Source: a virus
Virus record (IMG/VR): IMGVR_UViG_3300031576_000023
Location: 1-64,000 of that record
DNA length: 64,000 nucleotides
Strand: one strand, 5' to 3'
Part shown: piece after piece, positions 33,513-41,884 of the stretch
Numbering within the stretch: the first letter of the stretch is position 1
Layout: each line of letters opens with the position of its first letter
Position numbers and translations under genes: made by a program
Notes under the pieces: model-generated
What the model was told of the DNA's origin: nothing
The model's input: the letters and a program-made list of their open reading frames with translations, nothing else
Databases searched by the model: none

Positions 33513-34007
33513 ATGGCAACCAAGGTCGAGTACGCCGCCAAGGTCACGGTGCTGGAGACGCTCTCGACAGCCGTTCCGGGCGCGGCCGACCCTACCCTCA
33601 CCCAGGCGGGCTACAACACCGAGGGCTCTTTCAGCTCGACGAGTACGCCCCCGACTACCAAAAGCGTCGTGAACACTGTCGCCCTGGTCGCCGGCGCCAA
33701 GACGATCGACCTGACGGCGCTGACCGGCATCAACGGCGCGACCGTGGACTTCACTGGCCTCAAGGTGCAGTTCGTGAAGTGCCGCAACCCGTCGGCCAAT
33801 ACCGGCGCGATCACGGTCCAGGCCGGCGCAGCCAACGCCTACAACCTGCTGGGCGCCTCGTGGAAGGTGATCCTCCAGACCGGCGACGAGTTCACATGGA
33901 AGGGCAGCGATGACTCTGGCGTGCCGGACGTGGCTTCCGGCGTCAAGAACATCGACTTGGCGGGGACCGGTACGGAGAGCCTTGAGGTCGTCCTCGTAGC
34001 CGGCTGA
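33513..34007 (+). CDS. virion structural protein
   Basis: This 164-residue Ala/Thr/Val-rich beta protein (KTIDLTALTGINGATVDFTG, NTGAITVQAGAANAYN) has a strong ribosome site (AAGGAGA). Its composition matches phage tail or decoration proteins. It follows the tape measure unit and precedes the tip proteins. The specific role is unknown. Confidence 0.65.
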   Translation: MATKVEYAAKVTVLETLSTAVPGAADPTLTQAGYNTEGSFSSTSTPPTTKSVVNTVALVAGAKTIDLTALTGINGATVDFTGLKVQFVKCRNPSANTGAITVQAGAANAYNLLGASWKVILQTGDEFTWKGSDDSGVPDVASGVKNIDLAGTGTESLEVVLVAG

Positions 34008-34038
34008 CGAAAAGGCAACTGAAAGGCTAGCGATAACG

Positions 34039-34500
34039 ATGGCACTTTTGCAGTTCACCGTGATCGAAAAGTTCGTGATCCAGGCTGGGGTGCCTGTTAC
34101 GGTGCTTCTCTGGCGAGACAACCAAGTGTCAGCCGCAGGGTTGGCTGCGCCAACCGTATTGCCGCGAAAGCAGTACGCCGACATCGTGCAATCGGTGAAC
34201 CACGAGTTCCAAACGCTGATCAAACAGGGGAACCCCGGCCTCACCGCAGTTCCGATCACCGACAAAATACACTTCCGCCACGAGGTCGAGGCCGACGGCC
34301 GATGGCACTTGCACGCGAAGTGCGGCCAGGGACAGCTAGCCTTAACGTATGACGTCTACTGGAATCCGGCGGACGACACGATCCGCCAGGAGCGTCCCAA
34401 GGCGTTCCAGGTCGAGTATGCGACGTACCTGCTCTCGATTCAGCAGTTGACCGGATTCCTGAATGGGATCGCGCACATAGCCGGAACTGCTACTCTATAG
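34039..34500 (+). CDS. tail-associated hypothetical protein
   Basis: This 153-residue soluble protein has mixed strands and helices (LLQFTVIEKFVIQAGVPVTV, HFRHEVEADGRWHLHAKCG). It ends two bases before the tip protein gene. It probably belongs to the tail tip. No family is recognised. Confidence 0.6.
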   Translation: MALLQFTVIEKFVIQAGVPVTVLLWRDNQVSAAGLAAPTVLPRKQYADIVQSVNHEFQTLIKQGNPGLTAVPITDKIHFRHEVEADGRWHLHAKCGQGQLALTYDVYWNPADDTIRQERPKAFQVEYATYLLSIQQLTGFLNGIAHIAGTATL

Positions 34501-34502
34501 CC

Positions 34503-36767
34503 ATGGCGCGCACTTTTCCGGCAGACTTCACGGCGGTCATGGATGACAAATCATCGGCGCCGTACATGATTCTGGAAATTCAGTGGGCGGGGGTAACTTT
34601 AACAAAGTACTACCTGGACCGCGGGAGCACGGACTTCACGGCCAGCGGGACCAGAGTGCCTACCAGCGGTATCGGAACGTCGAAGGTCATGGAGTGGGGG
34701 GGTATCGGCCTGTCGCTCAAGGAGGGCCAGGTCGGGGCCGTGGATCAGACGGCCATCAAGCTCGACGACGCGGCTGGCGAGCTGACGGCGATCCTGAACC
34801 TGGAGTGCAAGCAGCGCAAAACCATCAAGGTCTGGCGCATGTTCGACGACGCTACGGTCACTTGGCCAGCAGATGCCGCGCTGATGCTCCAGGGGACACT
34901 GCGGCCGTTCGACTGGTCAGGCGCTGACAACCAGCTCACCTTGAACATCCGTGACGGGTCGGACCTGCTGACGCACGACGTGAGCTGCATCGCCAAGCAA
35001 GCTGTGTTCACGACGATCCCCAAGGAAAGCCGCGACCGAAACATCCCGCTGGCCTGGGGGAACGCCAAGCGCGTCGAGGCTCTGCTCGTAGGCCGGCCGT
35101 GGGAGACAAGAATACTCCAGGGGATCGACGGCAGCTACGACCAGGACGTGGCGATCTCGGACCACCCGACCGACCTCGGCGTGACGCCGGAAGTCAGCAT
35201 GCAGGCGTGGCTGAACGGCGATCCGGTGACGGTGACTTTTCACCAGTCGGCCGACCCGGACAACGTCTACTCGACGGTCACGGTTAAGTCCACGGCCAAC
35301 CAGGTCGTCGCCACGGCCGTCGCCGTCTACACGTTCGACACGGCCACGAATAGGTTTATGGTCATCCCCACGGCGGCCGTGACGCCCTACGAGCGCCGCG
35401 ACGTGCTGACCAGCCTGATCCGCGCGGGCGATCCGGTCCTGGTGTTCTTGTCCGACACGACTCTCAGCTCGACCACGACGCCGCCCTACGGCTGGAACCA
35501 GACGACGGTCAACCAGCTCACGGCTCACACTCCCTGGCCGGACCACTACAAGCTGACCGTGACTGATGCCAACGTGAACCTGAAGGCCCTGCCTGGCGCG
35601 CACGTCAAGTTTCAGATGGGCACGACCAACAGGCCGCCGGCGCCGGCCGGCTCGCTGCTGACGGCCTACGATGGCAAGTACATCTACGCCGCCAGCGCGC
35701 TGCCCAGCAAGGCGGTGGACATCGTCGAGGGGTACGGGCAGTTGCCGGACCAGTTCGGCGAGCGGCGCAAGGACTTCATCGTCATCGGAAACTTCATCGG
35801 GGACGAGCTGCAATCCGGGACGTGCTTCGAGAACCAGCTCAACCCGGACGGGTATTTCACGATCAACCTGGACGACGACACCTGGGCTTCGGCGCCGGGC
35901 GGCGGCCTCGGTCGAAACATCACGACGATCACGTTTCCTCTGGCGCCGCGGTTCATGTGCCCGCAGCTCGACGACAACAGAATCTGGGTGACGCTCAAGG
36001 GAGTCGAGGACGTCGGGGACTCGTTCGGAAACTTGATTACGAATCCGGCGCGCGTGATCCAGAAGTATCTGGAGCACGCCAAGCTGATGAACGTCGGCGC
36101 GGCGAACGTGAACCAGGCCAGCTTCAACACGGCCGCGACTACCCTGACGGCTTTCAAGGTCGGCTGGGCGCAGACAGAGCCGATGGAGGGTCTGGCCCTA
36201 TTGCAGGAGCTGGCGCGGCAGTGCCATTCCGTCGTGTTCTTCGACCAGGGCCAGGTATACATAACAGTCTTGCGCAACACGGCCGGCACGAGCGCCAAGA
36301 CGTTCGACACGGTCGCCAACGACAACATCCTGCTGGGGGCCGTGTCCCTGGAGGAGAGCCCGGTCGAGGACGTGGTCAACGAGCTGACGTTTAAGTGGCG
36401 GCAGGCGTGGGACGACATCACCGGGCACAAGCCGATGGACGTGAAGGGCAGCAACGCGGCCAGCGTCACGGCATTCGGCAAGATGGCCAGGGAGATGGGG
36501 TTCGACCTGTACTGGCGGCGCGCGGACGTCGAGAGCGAGGTCGCGTTCTGGCTGGCGCGGTGGACGACGATCTACCGGCACGTCAAGCTGAGCGTGTTCC
36601 ACGACGGGTTGAGCCTCCAGCCGGGCGACTGGATAACCGTCAGCTACATCGACGGCGAGGCCCGCACGATCCTCTCGGCGCAGGTGATGGAGGTCAGGTC
36701 TGTGCGTGACACCGGCTTGCAGGGGCTCGTCGAGATCGAAGGCAGATTCGCGAAGTACACGTACTAA
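34503..36767 (+). CDS. large tail tip or baseplate hub protein
   Basis: This 754-residue protein comes after the tape measure in the position of distal-tail and hub proteins. The N-terminal ~170 residues resemble a tail-tip beta domain (VTLTKYYLDRGSTDFTASG, LMLQGTLRPFDWSG). The C-terminal third has a hub-like pattern (PMEGLALLQELARQCHSVVF, then QVYITVLRN; later HDGLSLQPGDWITVSYIDGE). No enzyme motif was seen. It would connect the tube to receptor-binding proteins. Confidence 0.75.
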   Translation: MARTFPADFTAVMDDKSSAPYMILEIQWAGVTLTKYYLDRGSTDFTASGTRVPTSGIGTSKVMEWGGIGLSLKEGQVGAVDQTAIKLDDAAGELTAILNLECKQRKTIKVWRMFDDATVTWPADAALMLQGTLRPFDWSGADNQLTLNIRDGSDLLTHDVSCIAKQAVFTTIPKESRDRNIPLAWGNAKRVEALLVGRPWETRILQGIDGSYDQDVAISDHPTDLGVTPEVSMQAWLNGDPVTVTFHQSADPDNVYSTVTVKSTANQVVATAVAVYTFDTATNRFMVIPTAAVTPYERRDVLTSLIRAGDPVLVFLSDTTLSSTTTPPYGWNQTTVNQLTAHTPWPDHYKLTVTDANVNLKALPGAHVKFQMGTTNRPPAPAGSLLTAYDGKYIYAASALPSKAVDIVEGYGQLPDQFGERRKDFIVIGNFIGDELQSGTCFENQLNPDGYFTINLDDDTWASAPGGGLGRNITTITFPLAPRFMCPQLDDNRIWVTLKGVEDVGDSFGNLITNPARVIQKYLEHAKLMNVGAANVNQASFNTAATTLTAFKVGWAQTEPMEGLALLQELARQCHSVVFFDQGQVYITVLRNTAGTSAKTFDTVANDNILLGAVSLEESPVEDVVNELTFKWRQAWDDITGHKPMDVKGSNAASVTAFGKMAREMGFDLYWRRADVESEVAFWLARWTTIYRHVKLSVFHDGLSLQPGDWITVSYIDGEARTILSAQVMEVRSVRDTGLQGLVEIEGRFAKYTY

Positions 36768-36776
36768 GTTGGCAAC

Positions 36777-37451
36777 ATGGCCTGCCTCCCGCTGATCCCT
36801 GACGCGACGCCTTGGCACGGGCCGCTACAAGGCGGAGGCAGTGTTTCTACGCCGGAGTTGGACTTCGGATTCATGGTATTCGGCCAGGCTGCTGGCCAAG
36901 CGATCTCTGGGACTTCTGATGTCAAGATTCTTTTCCTGGGCGTGATGGGGCGAAATATAAGCTTCGTCACAAACGGAATACAGGTTACGAACGCTGGGTA
37001 CTGGCTCGTCATGGCGCGCGCGGATGTATTTGGAACTGATGTGACTTCATGCACGATGTGGATTTACAAGAACGGATTCAGGTTTGCCGCTAACGGCTAC
37101 ACAACCATCCAGTTTAATGCTACGTCGCCGGGATACGCCACGATCTGCGTCATGCAGGTGATGAACCTAGCCGCCAACGACAAGGTACACATCTATCTGC
37201 AATACAGCACCAACAACGTCAATCACGCGATGCGAGAAGGTGCAACGTTCGCCATCGCGCGACTGGCGACCAATGCAACGGTGTTCGGTAGCGGCGGCAG
37301 TGGTGGCGGCTCGAACCCTCCGTCAACCGGCGGCTCTGGAACCGGCGGCCCGACTCCGTCAGCGCCGTCGCCGACCGGCAGCCCGGATGTCGCACGGTTC
37401 GGCAGCGGCACGAGCGGCGCCGGCGGCGGGCCAGGACACGCCAGGGGCTAG
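36777..37451 (+). CDS. C1q/TNF-like tail fibre or tip protein
   Basis: This 224-residue protein has a central jelly-roll pattern of the C1q/TNF type (GYWLVMARADVFG, then TMWIYKNGFRFAANGYTTIQ, then AANDKVHIYLQYSTNNVN). A Gly/Ser/Pro-rich, probably flexible tail of ~60 residues follows. Such domains form trimers at fibre ends and bind receptors. It lies just after the hub gene, which supports a host-recognition role. Confidence 0.7.
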   Translation: MACLPLIPDATPWHGPLQGGGSVSTPELDFGFMVFGQAAGQAISGTSDVKILFLGVMGRNISFVTNGIQVTNAGYWLVMARADVFGTDVTSCTMWIYKNGFRFAANGYTTIQFNATSPGYATICVMQVMNLAANDKVHIYLQYSTNNVNHAMREGATFAIARLATNATVFGSGGSGGGSNPPSTGGSGTGGPTPSAPSPTGSPDVARFGSGTSGAGGGPGHARG

Positions 37452-37498
37452 GCAAGCATGAGACTTTTCGAGTAACCTTCCACACGGAGATAGCTCAC

Positions 37499-37951
37499 AT
37501 GGCTGGAATCTTTTGGTCCGCGCAGACCGCCGAGATCACGACCGGCACAACAGTCAAGACGCTCTTGCAGGTAGCGTCAGGAGCGGCCGTCAACCTGATG
37601 GTCAAGGAGATTATCTGCTCGTTCAAGGGCACGGTGAACACCGACGCGCCAATCCTCGTCGAGGTTCTCAAGCAGACGGGCGCCGGAACCATGTCTGCCC
37701 TGACAGTGCGCAAGATCAACAATAACGCGGCGTCGCTCTCCATGACGGCGCTGCACACTGCAACCATTGAACCAGTCGACGGCGGCGTTGTCCTGGACAG
37801 ACAAGAGGTCCATCCGCAAGGCGGCAGGTACTACTGGGTGCCTCCCAACAACTGCCCTGGCCTGGAGGTCGAAGCCGGTGCCAGGCTTGGCCTGCGCGTG
37901 ACGGCCGCAGTCTCCGTCTCCGCGCTCGCCTCCATGAAGGGCGAGGAGTAA
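37499..37951 (+). CDS. virion structural protein
   Basis: This 150-residue beta-rich protein (VNLMVKEIICSFKGTVNTDA, LEVEAGARLGLRVTAAVSVS) is in the tail-fibre region, with GGAG before ATG 37499. It is likely a tip or fibre accessory. No enzymatic motif is visible. Confidence 0.65.
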   Translation: MAGIFWSAQTAEITTGTTVKTLLQVASGAAVNLMVKEIICSFKGTVNTDAPILVEVLKQTGAGTMSALTVRKINNNAASLSMTALHTATIEPVDGGVVLDRQEVHPQGGRYYWVPPNNCPGLEVEAGARLGLRVTAAVSVSALASMKGEE

Positions 37952-37959
37952 CAGCAACA

Positions 37960-38154
37960 ATGACGACATGGCAAGCGCTCTCCGACCGCCTGGACTCCGG
38001 CGATACCCAAGCTGCCGCGCTCGTGACCGAGACGGTCCTGAAAGCCCTGGCCGAGCTGTTCGTCGCGGACTTCTCCTCCTGGCAGGAGTTCAGCCGCCTC
38101 GTCAACAAGTCCTGGAGTCTCGGTCGCGTCTGCACGGAGTGCGACGAGGAGTGA
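37960..38154 (+). CDS. small hypothetical protein
   Basis: This 64-residue helical protein ends in a CTEC motif (SLGRVCTECDEE). It starts nine bases after the preceding stop and ends about ten bases from the right end of the TnpB element. It is the last gene of the tail block before the insertion. Function is unknown. Confidence 0.55.
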   Translation: MTTWQALSDRLDSGDTQAAALVTETVLKALAELFVADFSSWQEFSRLVNKSWSLGRVCTECDEE

Positions 38155-38173
38155 GGGCCGGCTGAGTCAAGTA

Positions 38174-38193
38174 CCGCCGGCTGAAGCCGGCGG
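38174..38193 (-). ncRNA. right-end hairpin, likely 3' part of the omega RNA
   Basis: CCGCCGGCT and AGCCGGCGG pair perfectly over nine bases around a two-base loop. It lies 14 bases beyond the end of tnpB, where omega RNA scaffolds end. On the reverse strand it is followed by TACTTGAC, then flanking phage sequence. Confidence 0.65.
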
Positions 38194-38206
38194 CTTGTAA
38201 GTAGTC

Positions 38207-39313
38207 TCAGCCGCAATCCCGGAGTAGTCCAGTTTTGGCTTCATCGACCCCTACCATTGGTGCCTTGACAGACGCCTTGGCCCGGATGTTCCGGGCCGCG
38301 TTAAAATCGGCGTTCGTGGAGTAACCACAGTGCTTGCAGACAAACTCGGACTGAGATTTTCGATTGGCCTTCTCGCAATGCCCGCACTTCGAACAGGTGC
38401 GAGACGTATTGCGGGGGTCAACCGTCGGGACCTGGATGCCGGCCAGTGCTGCCTTGTACTCCACGAACGCACGAAGTTGAAAGAATGCCCAACTACCGAG
38501 GCGATTCCGCTGCCGGCGTTTAACCGTAACCCGATCCTTGATGCCTTTGAGGTTTTCAAGGGCGATCGCGGAATCGGTTGCCTTGGCCTTCACAACGAGT
38601 CGCTTGCTGATGCGGTGGTTGGTGTCGCGGCGGAAGTTAGCTTCTCGCTTTCGAATCTTGCAGAGTCTTCGCCGGGCACTCTTGGTCCCGGTGCGATTGA
38701 GCTCTGCCCGGCGCCGAGCATAGCGCTTTCTGAGCTTCTCAACCCCTTCCCCGGAGAATACTTCCCCGGTCGAATCGGTAGCGAGATTCACGACGCCCAG
38801 GTCAATGCCAAGCACGTTAGTCGGTTCGATCATGGCGCCCTCGGGCATCTCGATTGTGCAGAGCAGGTAGAACTTGCCCTGGCGGAAGACAAGATCCGCT
38901 TGCCCTTTGATCCGCCCTTGGCGCTCTTTCTGGTATGCACCGCAGACGAATGGGATCAGGAGTCGGCCGGACAAAGCCCACAGGCTGACGGTGGTCAACC
39001 CTTTGAAGCTCAAGACCCGTTGGTCATAGCAGATAGCCGCGCGCGCCTTGAAGACGGGGCACTTCGTCTTGTCCCTCTGGAAGCACTCGACTGCCTTGGC
39101 GATTGCTCTGACCGCCATCTGGCTCGACAACCGAAACTGCTCACGGATCTTCCGATAACAGAGACGATGGAGCGTCACCTGCCCGAAGATTTTGGCCTCG
39201 AATCCGACCTTGGCTGCGTAAGTGGAAGCGGCATTGAACCGCTCTATCGTGGCCAGGAGATCGGCTTTCTGCCCAGTAGTTGGAAGCAGTTGGAGCTGAA
39301 GAGTCAGTTTCAT
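38207..39313 (-). CDS. tnpB: RNA-guided endonuclease TnpB
   Basis: This 368-residue protein starts at ATG 39313; longer frames run into the left end. The RuvC-like active site is complete: D171 (GIDLGVVNLAT), E253 (ALENLKGI) and D335 (NADFNAARNI). The zinc ribbon has C307, C310, C326 and C329. The length is normal for the family. It should cut DNA matching its guide next to a short target motif and so help the element persist. The gene appears intact. It interrupts the block between tail genes and the glycan cluster. Confidence 0.93.
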   Translation of the reverse strand: MKLTLQLQLLPTTGQKADLLATIERFNAASTYAAKVGFEAKIFGQVTLHRLCYRKIREQFRLSSQMAVRAIAKAVECFQRDKTKCPVFKARAAICYDQRVLSFKGLTTVSLWALSGRLLIPFVCGAYQKERQGRIKGQADLVFRQGKFYLLCTIEMPEGAMIEPTNVLGIDLGVVNLATDSTGEVFSGEGVEKLRKRYARRRAELNRTGTKSARRRLCKIRKREANFRRDTNHRISKRLVVKAKATDSAIALENLKGIKDRVTVKRRQRNRLGSWAFFQLRAFVEYKAALAGIQVPTVDPRNTSRTCSKCGHCEKANRKSQSEFVCKHCGYSTNADFNAARNIRAKASVKAPMVGVDEAKTGLLRDCG

Positions 39314-39365
39314 ACGTGTACTGTAACCGGATTTAATCTCACAAGCAAGAGGAGCGGCAATTCCT

Positions 39366-39385
39366 CCATCGCCTGAAGGCGATGG
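39366..39385 (-). repeat. left-end hairpin of the TnpB element
   Basis: CCATCGCC and GGCGATGG pair perfectly around TGAA, nested in an outer GGCAA/TTGCC pair. This is the typical form of an IS605-family subterminal hairpin. It lies 19 bases before the glycosyltransferase start at 39404. Confidence 0.7.
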
Positions 39386-39403
39386 TCTCCTTGCCGAAAC
39401 TCC

Positions 39404-40318
39404 ATGAAGGTCCTGTACCTGGGCAGCTTCGACTTCGACTGGAACACCGAGTCGTATGTCGCCAGGGCCTTCGAGCGGCTTGGCCACGAAGTCCGCAGGC
39501 TCAACGAGGCGGACACGAACGAGCACCAGCTCGGCATGGCCATACGCGAGACCCAGCCGGCCTTGTTTCTATTTGCGAAGGGCCGGCTGAACGGAAACTT
39601 CGATCCGGCCGTATCCGGTGTCAGGCAGGCCCTGCACGACGTGCGCGGCCTGTGCAGGAACGTCTGCTGCTGGGTGTTCGACCTGCTGGCGCACGAGTAC
39701 AGCCGGCAGCGCTGGACCTGGGCCAGGTCGGTGAACGAGCTGGTAGACACGTTCTTTGTGACCGACGGCTACTCGGCCACGAAGCTAAGCCGGGCCGTGG
39801 TGCTGAGGCAGGGCGTGCCTGACGACTACAGGACCGGGATGCGGCGCCCGGAGTGGATAGCCCCTGTAGCGTTCCTGGGCGGCGCGTACGGCGAGAGAAA
39901 GCCGCTCTTGGACTTGGTTGCCACGGAGGTCAAAAACCGCCTAGGAACGCCGCTATTGCACGTACAGACCGTCCGTGGGGCCGACCTGTCCGACATGATG
40001 GCCTCTGTCGGGTGCGTTTTTGGCCCGCACTGGCCAGCTTACCCATCTTACGGCTCGAACCGTGCCTATGTCGTGGCAGGGTACGGCGGCTGTTTTGTCT
40101 GCCCAGTAGCCGACTGGATGACCGAGGAGGGCTGGGTGGCAGGCGAGCACTACAGGCCGTACGACCCTGGCAACCGGTGGGACGCCGTCGAGCAAGTCCT
40201 CGTAGCCGTAGGGGACCGTGAGGGCTCCGCGGCGATCGCGGCCCGTGCCGCCAAGTTCGCGCGCAGCTCGTTCTCATACGACCGGCGCGTCCAGCAGCTT
40301 GTGGACAACCTCAAATGA
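39404..40318 (+). CDS. CgeB-like GT-B glycosyltransferase
   Basis: This 304-residue protein begins with a Rossmann motif (MKVLYLGSFDFDWNTESYVA). It continues through a CCWVFDLLAHEY segment and ends in the donor-binding half (YGSNRAYVVAGYGGCFVCPV, then DWMTEEGW). It has the same layout as the protein at 22933. It opens the glycan cluster, overlapping the acetyltransferase by four bases. The start lacks a ribosome site, and its leader was probably altered by the TnpB element next to it. Confidence 0.78.
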   Translation: MKVLYLGSFDFDWNTESYVARAFERLGHEVRRLNEADTNEHQLGMAIRETQPALFLFAKGRLNGNFDPAVSGVRQALHDVRGLCRNVCCWVFDLLAHEYSRQRWTWARSVNELVDTFFVTDGYSATKLSRAVVLRQGVPDDYRTGMRRPEWIAPVAFLGGAYGERKPLLDLVATEVKNRLGTPLLHVQTVRGADLSDMMASVGCVFGPHWPAYPSYGSNRAYVVAGYGGCFVCPVADWMTEEGWVAGEHYRPYDPGNRWDAVEQVLVAVGDREGSAAIAARAAKFARSSFSYDRRVQQLVDNLK

Positions 40319-40662
40319 CTCAAAGTCTCGAAACGGAAAACTGGTTTATCGAGCATTCAATCTCCATCGAGCACGGAAGGCTTCTCTACAGGCTCGCGCC
40401 TGGCGGAACGGCCGAGATCGTGGACATCATGGTCACTGGCGAGCACCGCCGAGAGGGGTTCGGCAGGGCCATGTTCGAGCGCCTGCTGCGCGAGCTGCCG
40501 GACTCCGTGCGGACGGTGTATGCCTTTGTGCGCTGCGGCAACGGGATCGCCTGCGACTGGTACTGGGCGCTGGGGTTCGCGGACTGGCCGGTCCCTGGGT
40601 TCTACGGAGACGACGATGGGCTCGTCATGGTGTATAAGAGGCTGCCGGAGGACGGGCCATGA
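40315..40662 (+). CDS. GNAT-family N-acetyltransferase
   Basis: This 115-residue protein has the acetyl-CoA loop VTGEHRREGFGRAMFERLL (about 41-59) and a C-terminal strand and hairpin of the GNAT fold (WYWALGFADWPVPGFY). In this cluster it could acetylate an amino-sugar such as perosamine, or a glycan protein. It is coupled by ATGA overlaps at both ends. The substrate is not determined by sequence. Confidence 0.82.
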   Translation: MTQSLETENWFIEHSISIEHGRLLYRLAPGGTAEIVDIMVTGEHRREGFGRAMFERLLRELPDSVRTVYAFVRCGNGIACDWYWALGFADWPVPGFYGDDDGLVMVYKRLPEDGP

Positions 40663-41363
40663 ACGTCTGCGCCTTCACTAGCGTCTGTGAGGAGGACGCC
40701 TGCTGGTTGCCGCAGTACCTCGCGGAGGCCGAGCGGATCGGCATTCAGTTCGTCATGCACCTTGACCGCTGCTCGCGCGAGACAGCGCGTATCGTCGAGT
40801 CCCACCGCCTCTTGGCGGGAATCACGCGGCAGGACAATCACGCCAAGCAGTTCTCCGAGACGGACAAGCAAGCTGCCCTCGATGTCGTCGTGTCATCTGG
40901 CTGCCGCTGGGCGCTCGCGTGGGACGTGGACGAGACGTACGCGCAAGACGCGCGCCGGCACCTGGAGAATCTTGGGAACTACTTCGCAGACCTCTTGCAG
41001 GTCCGCATGGTCAATCTCTGGGGCGATGACCTGCACGCCAGGGTTGACGGCCCGTTCTCATCCGCGTGGCGGTGCAAGCTTTACCGGATCGGCGCCGGTA
41101 ACTCGTGGGCGTTCAGGCATCCGCTCGTCAACGGCGCCGTGGACCTCAGCGGCCGACACGCCAACGGTACGGAGCAGAGAACCGGCCTCGTCTGCCTGCA
41201 CCACGGGTTTAAGACGCAGACGCTGAGGCTGGCGCATCGCGAGCGGTGGAACAGTATTTATGGCGCGGCCTTCGGCTATAATCCGTACGGAACGTGGGAC
41301 TGGGTCTGCGACGAGACAATCGCGCCCACCGTCAGGGAACTAGTCGAGGAACTTGCGTGCTGA
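40659..41363 (+). CDS. GT-A-like glycosyltransferase
   Basis: This 234-residue protein has a GT2/GT92-like arrangement: VCAFTSVCEEDACWLPQYLA, then the metal-binding DxD in LAWDVDETY near 91, and a C-terminal CLHHGFKTQTLRLAHRERW. It is likely an inverting sugar transferase. It overlaps the genes on both sides by a few bases and belongs to the co-translated glycan operon. Confidence 0.75.
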   Translation: MNVCAFTSVCEEDACWLPQYLAEAERIGIQFVMHLDRCSRETARIVESHRLLAGITRQDNHAKQFSETDKQAALDVVVSSGCRWALAWDVDETYAQDARRHLENLGNYFADLLQVRMVNLWGDDLHARVDGPFSSAWRCKLYRIGAGNSWAFRHPLVNGAVDLSGRHANGTEQRTGLVCLHHGFKTQTLRLAHRERWNSIYGAAFGYNPYGTWDWVCDETIAPTVRELVEELAC

Positions 41364-41881
41364 GCGACCCCGCAACACTGGAATACTGGGATGCGCGCAC
41401 CAAGGCGCACGGCGGCGGCGCTCCGCGCGAGCTGTACTTCAAGAGCGAGGCGTGGGCCAGGTACGACCGAAACGTGCTGGCGTTCATCGCCCGCTTCGTG
41501 CGCCGCGGGGTCCGCGTGCTCGATCTCGGGTGCGGTTTCGGGCTGTACGGGCCACACGTCGAGGCAGCGCGAGGCTCGTGGACCGGAGTTGACTTCTGCG
41601 CCGGCATGCGGGACTTATGGCGCACAAGGGGCGGCATGGTCGGCCGGTTCGTGCAAGCTGACGTGCGGGACGTGGCGGAGCTGCTGAATCTCACCTGGAA
41701 GCATGACGTGGTAATGCTCGGCTGCATTCGCAGAATCCTCGGGCTGAGCCCGGAGGATATGCGCGACAAGTACCTGCCGCTAGTGGCGAACGGGGGCGTG
41801 CTGGCCAACGTCGAGGCCAGCGAGTGCCACGTGTGGGACCAGGACGGTGCGCCGGTCCAATGGAGCATACCAGGAGCCTGA
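41357..41881 (+). CDS. class I SAM-dependent methyltransferase
   Basis: This 174-residue protein starts at GTG 41357 within the preceding gene. Motif I is VLDLGCGFGLYGPHV (about 53-67), followed by WTGVDFCAGM with the acidic ribose-binding residue, then FVQADVRDV. It likely methylates a sugar or another small acceptor made by the cluster. A lone C-terminal half is short for a protein or DNA methyltransferase. Confidence 0.82.
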   Translation: MLSDPATLEYWDARTKAHGGGAPRELYFKSEAWARYDRNVLAFIARFVRRGVRVLDLGCGFGLYGPHVEAARGSWTGVDFCAGMRDLWRTRGGMVGRFVQADVRDVAELLNLTWKHDVVMLGCIRRILGLSPEDMRDKYLPLVANGGVLANVEASECHVWDQDGAPVQWSIPGA

Positions 41882-41884
41882 CCA

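Larger units (their letters stand above)
38165..39397 (-). mobile_element. TnpB-only IS200/IS605-type element
   Basis: A single tnpB gene on the reverse strand is bounded by two subterminal hairpins (38174-38193 and 39366-39385), as in IS605 family elements. There is no TnpA. Movement would need a TnpA supplied in trans. The reverse-strand RNA spanning the 3' end of tnpB and the right hairpin would be its guide RNA, with the guide taken from sequence below about 38165. The exact ends are uncertain by a few bases. Confidence 0.8.
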
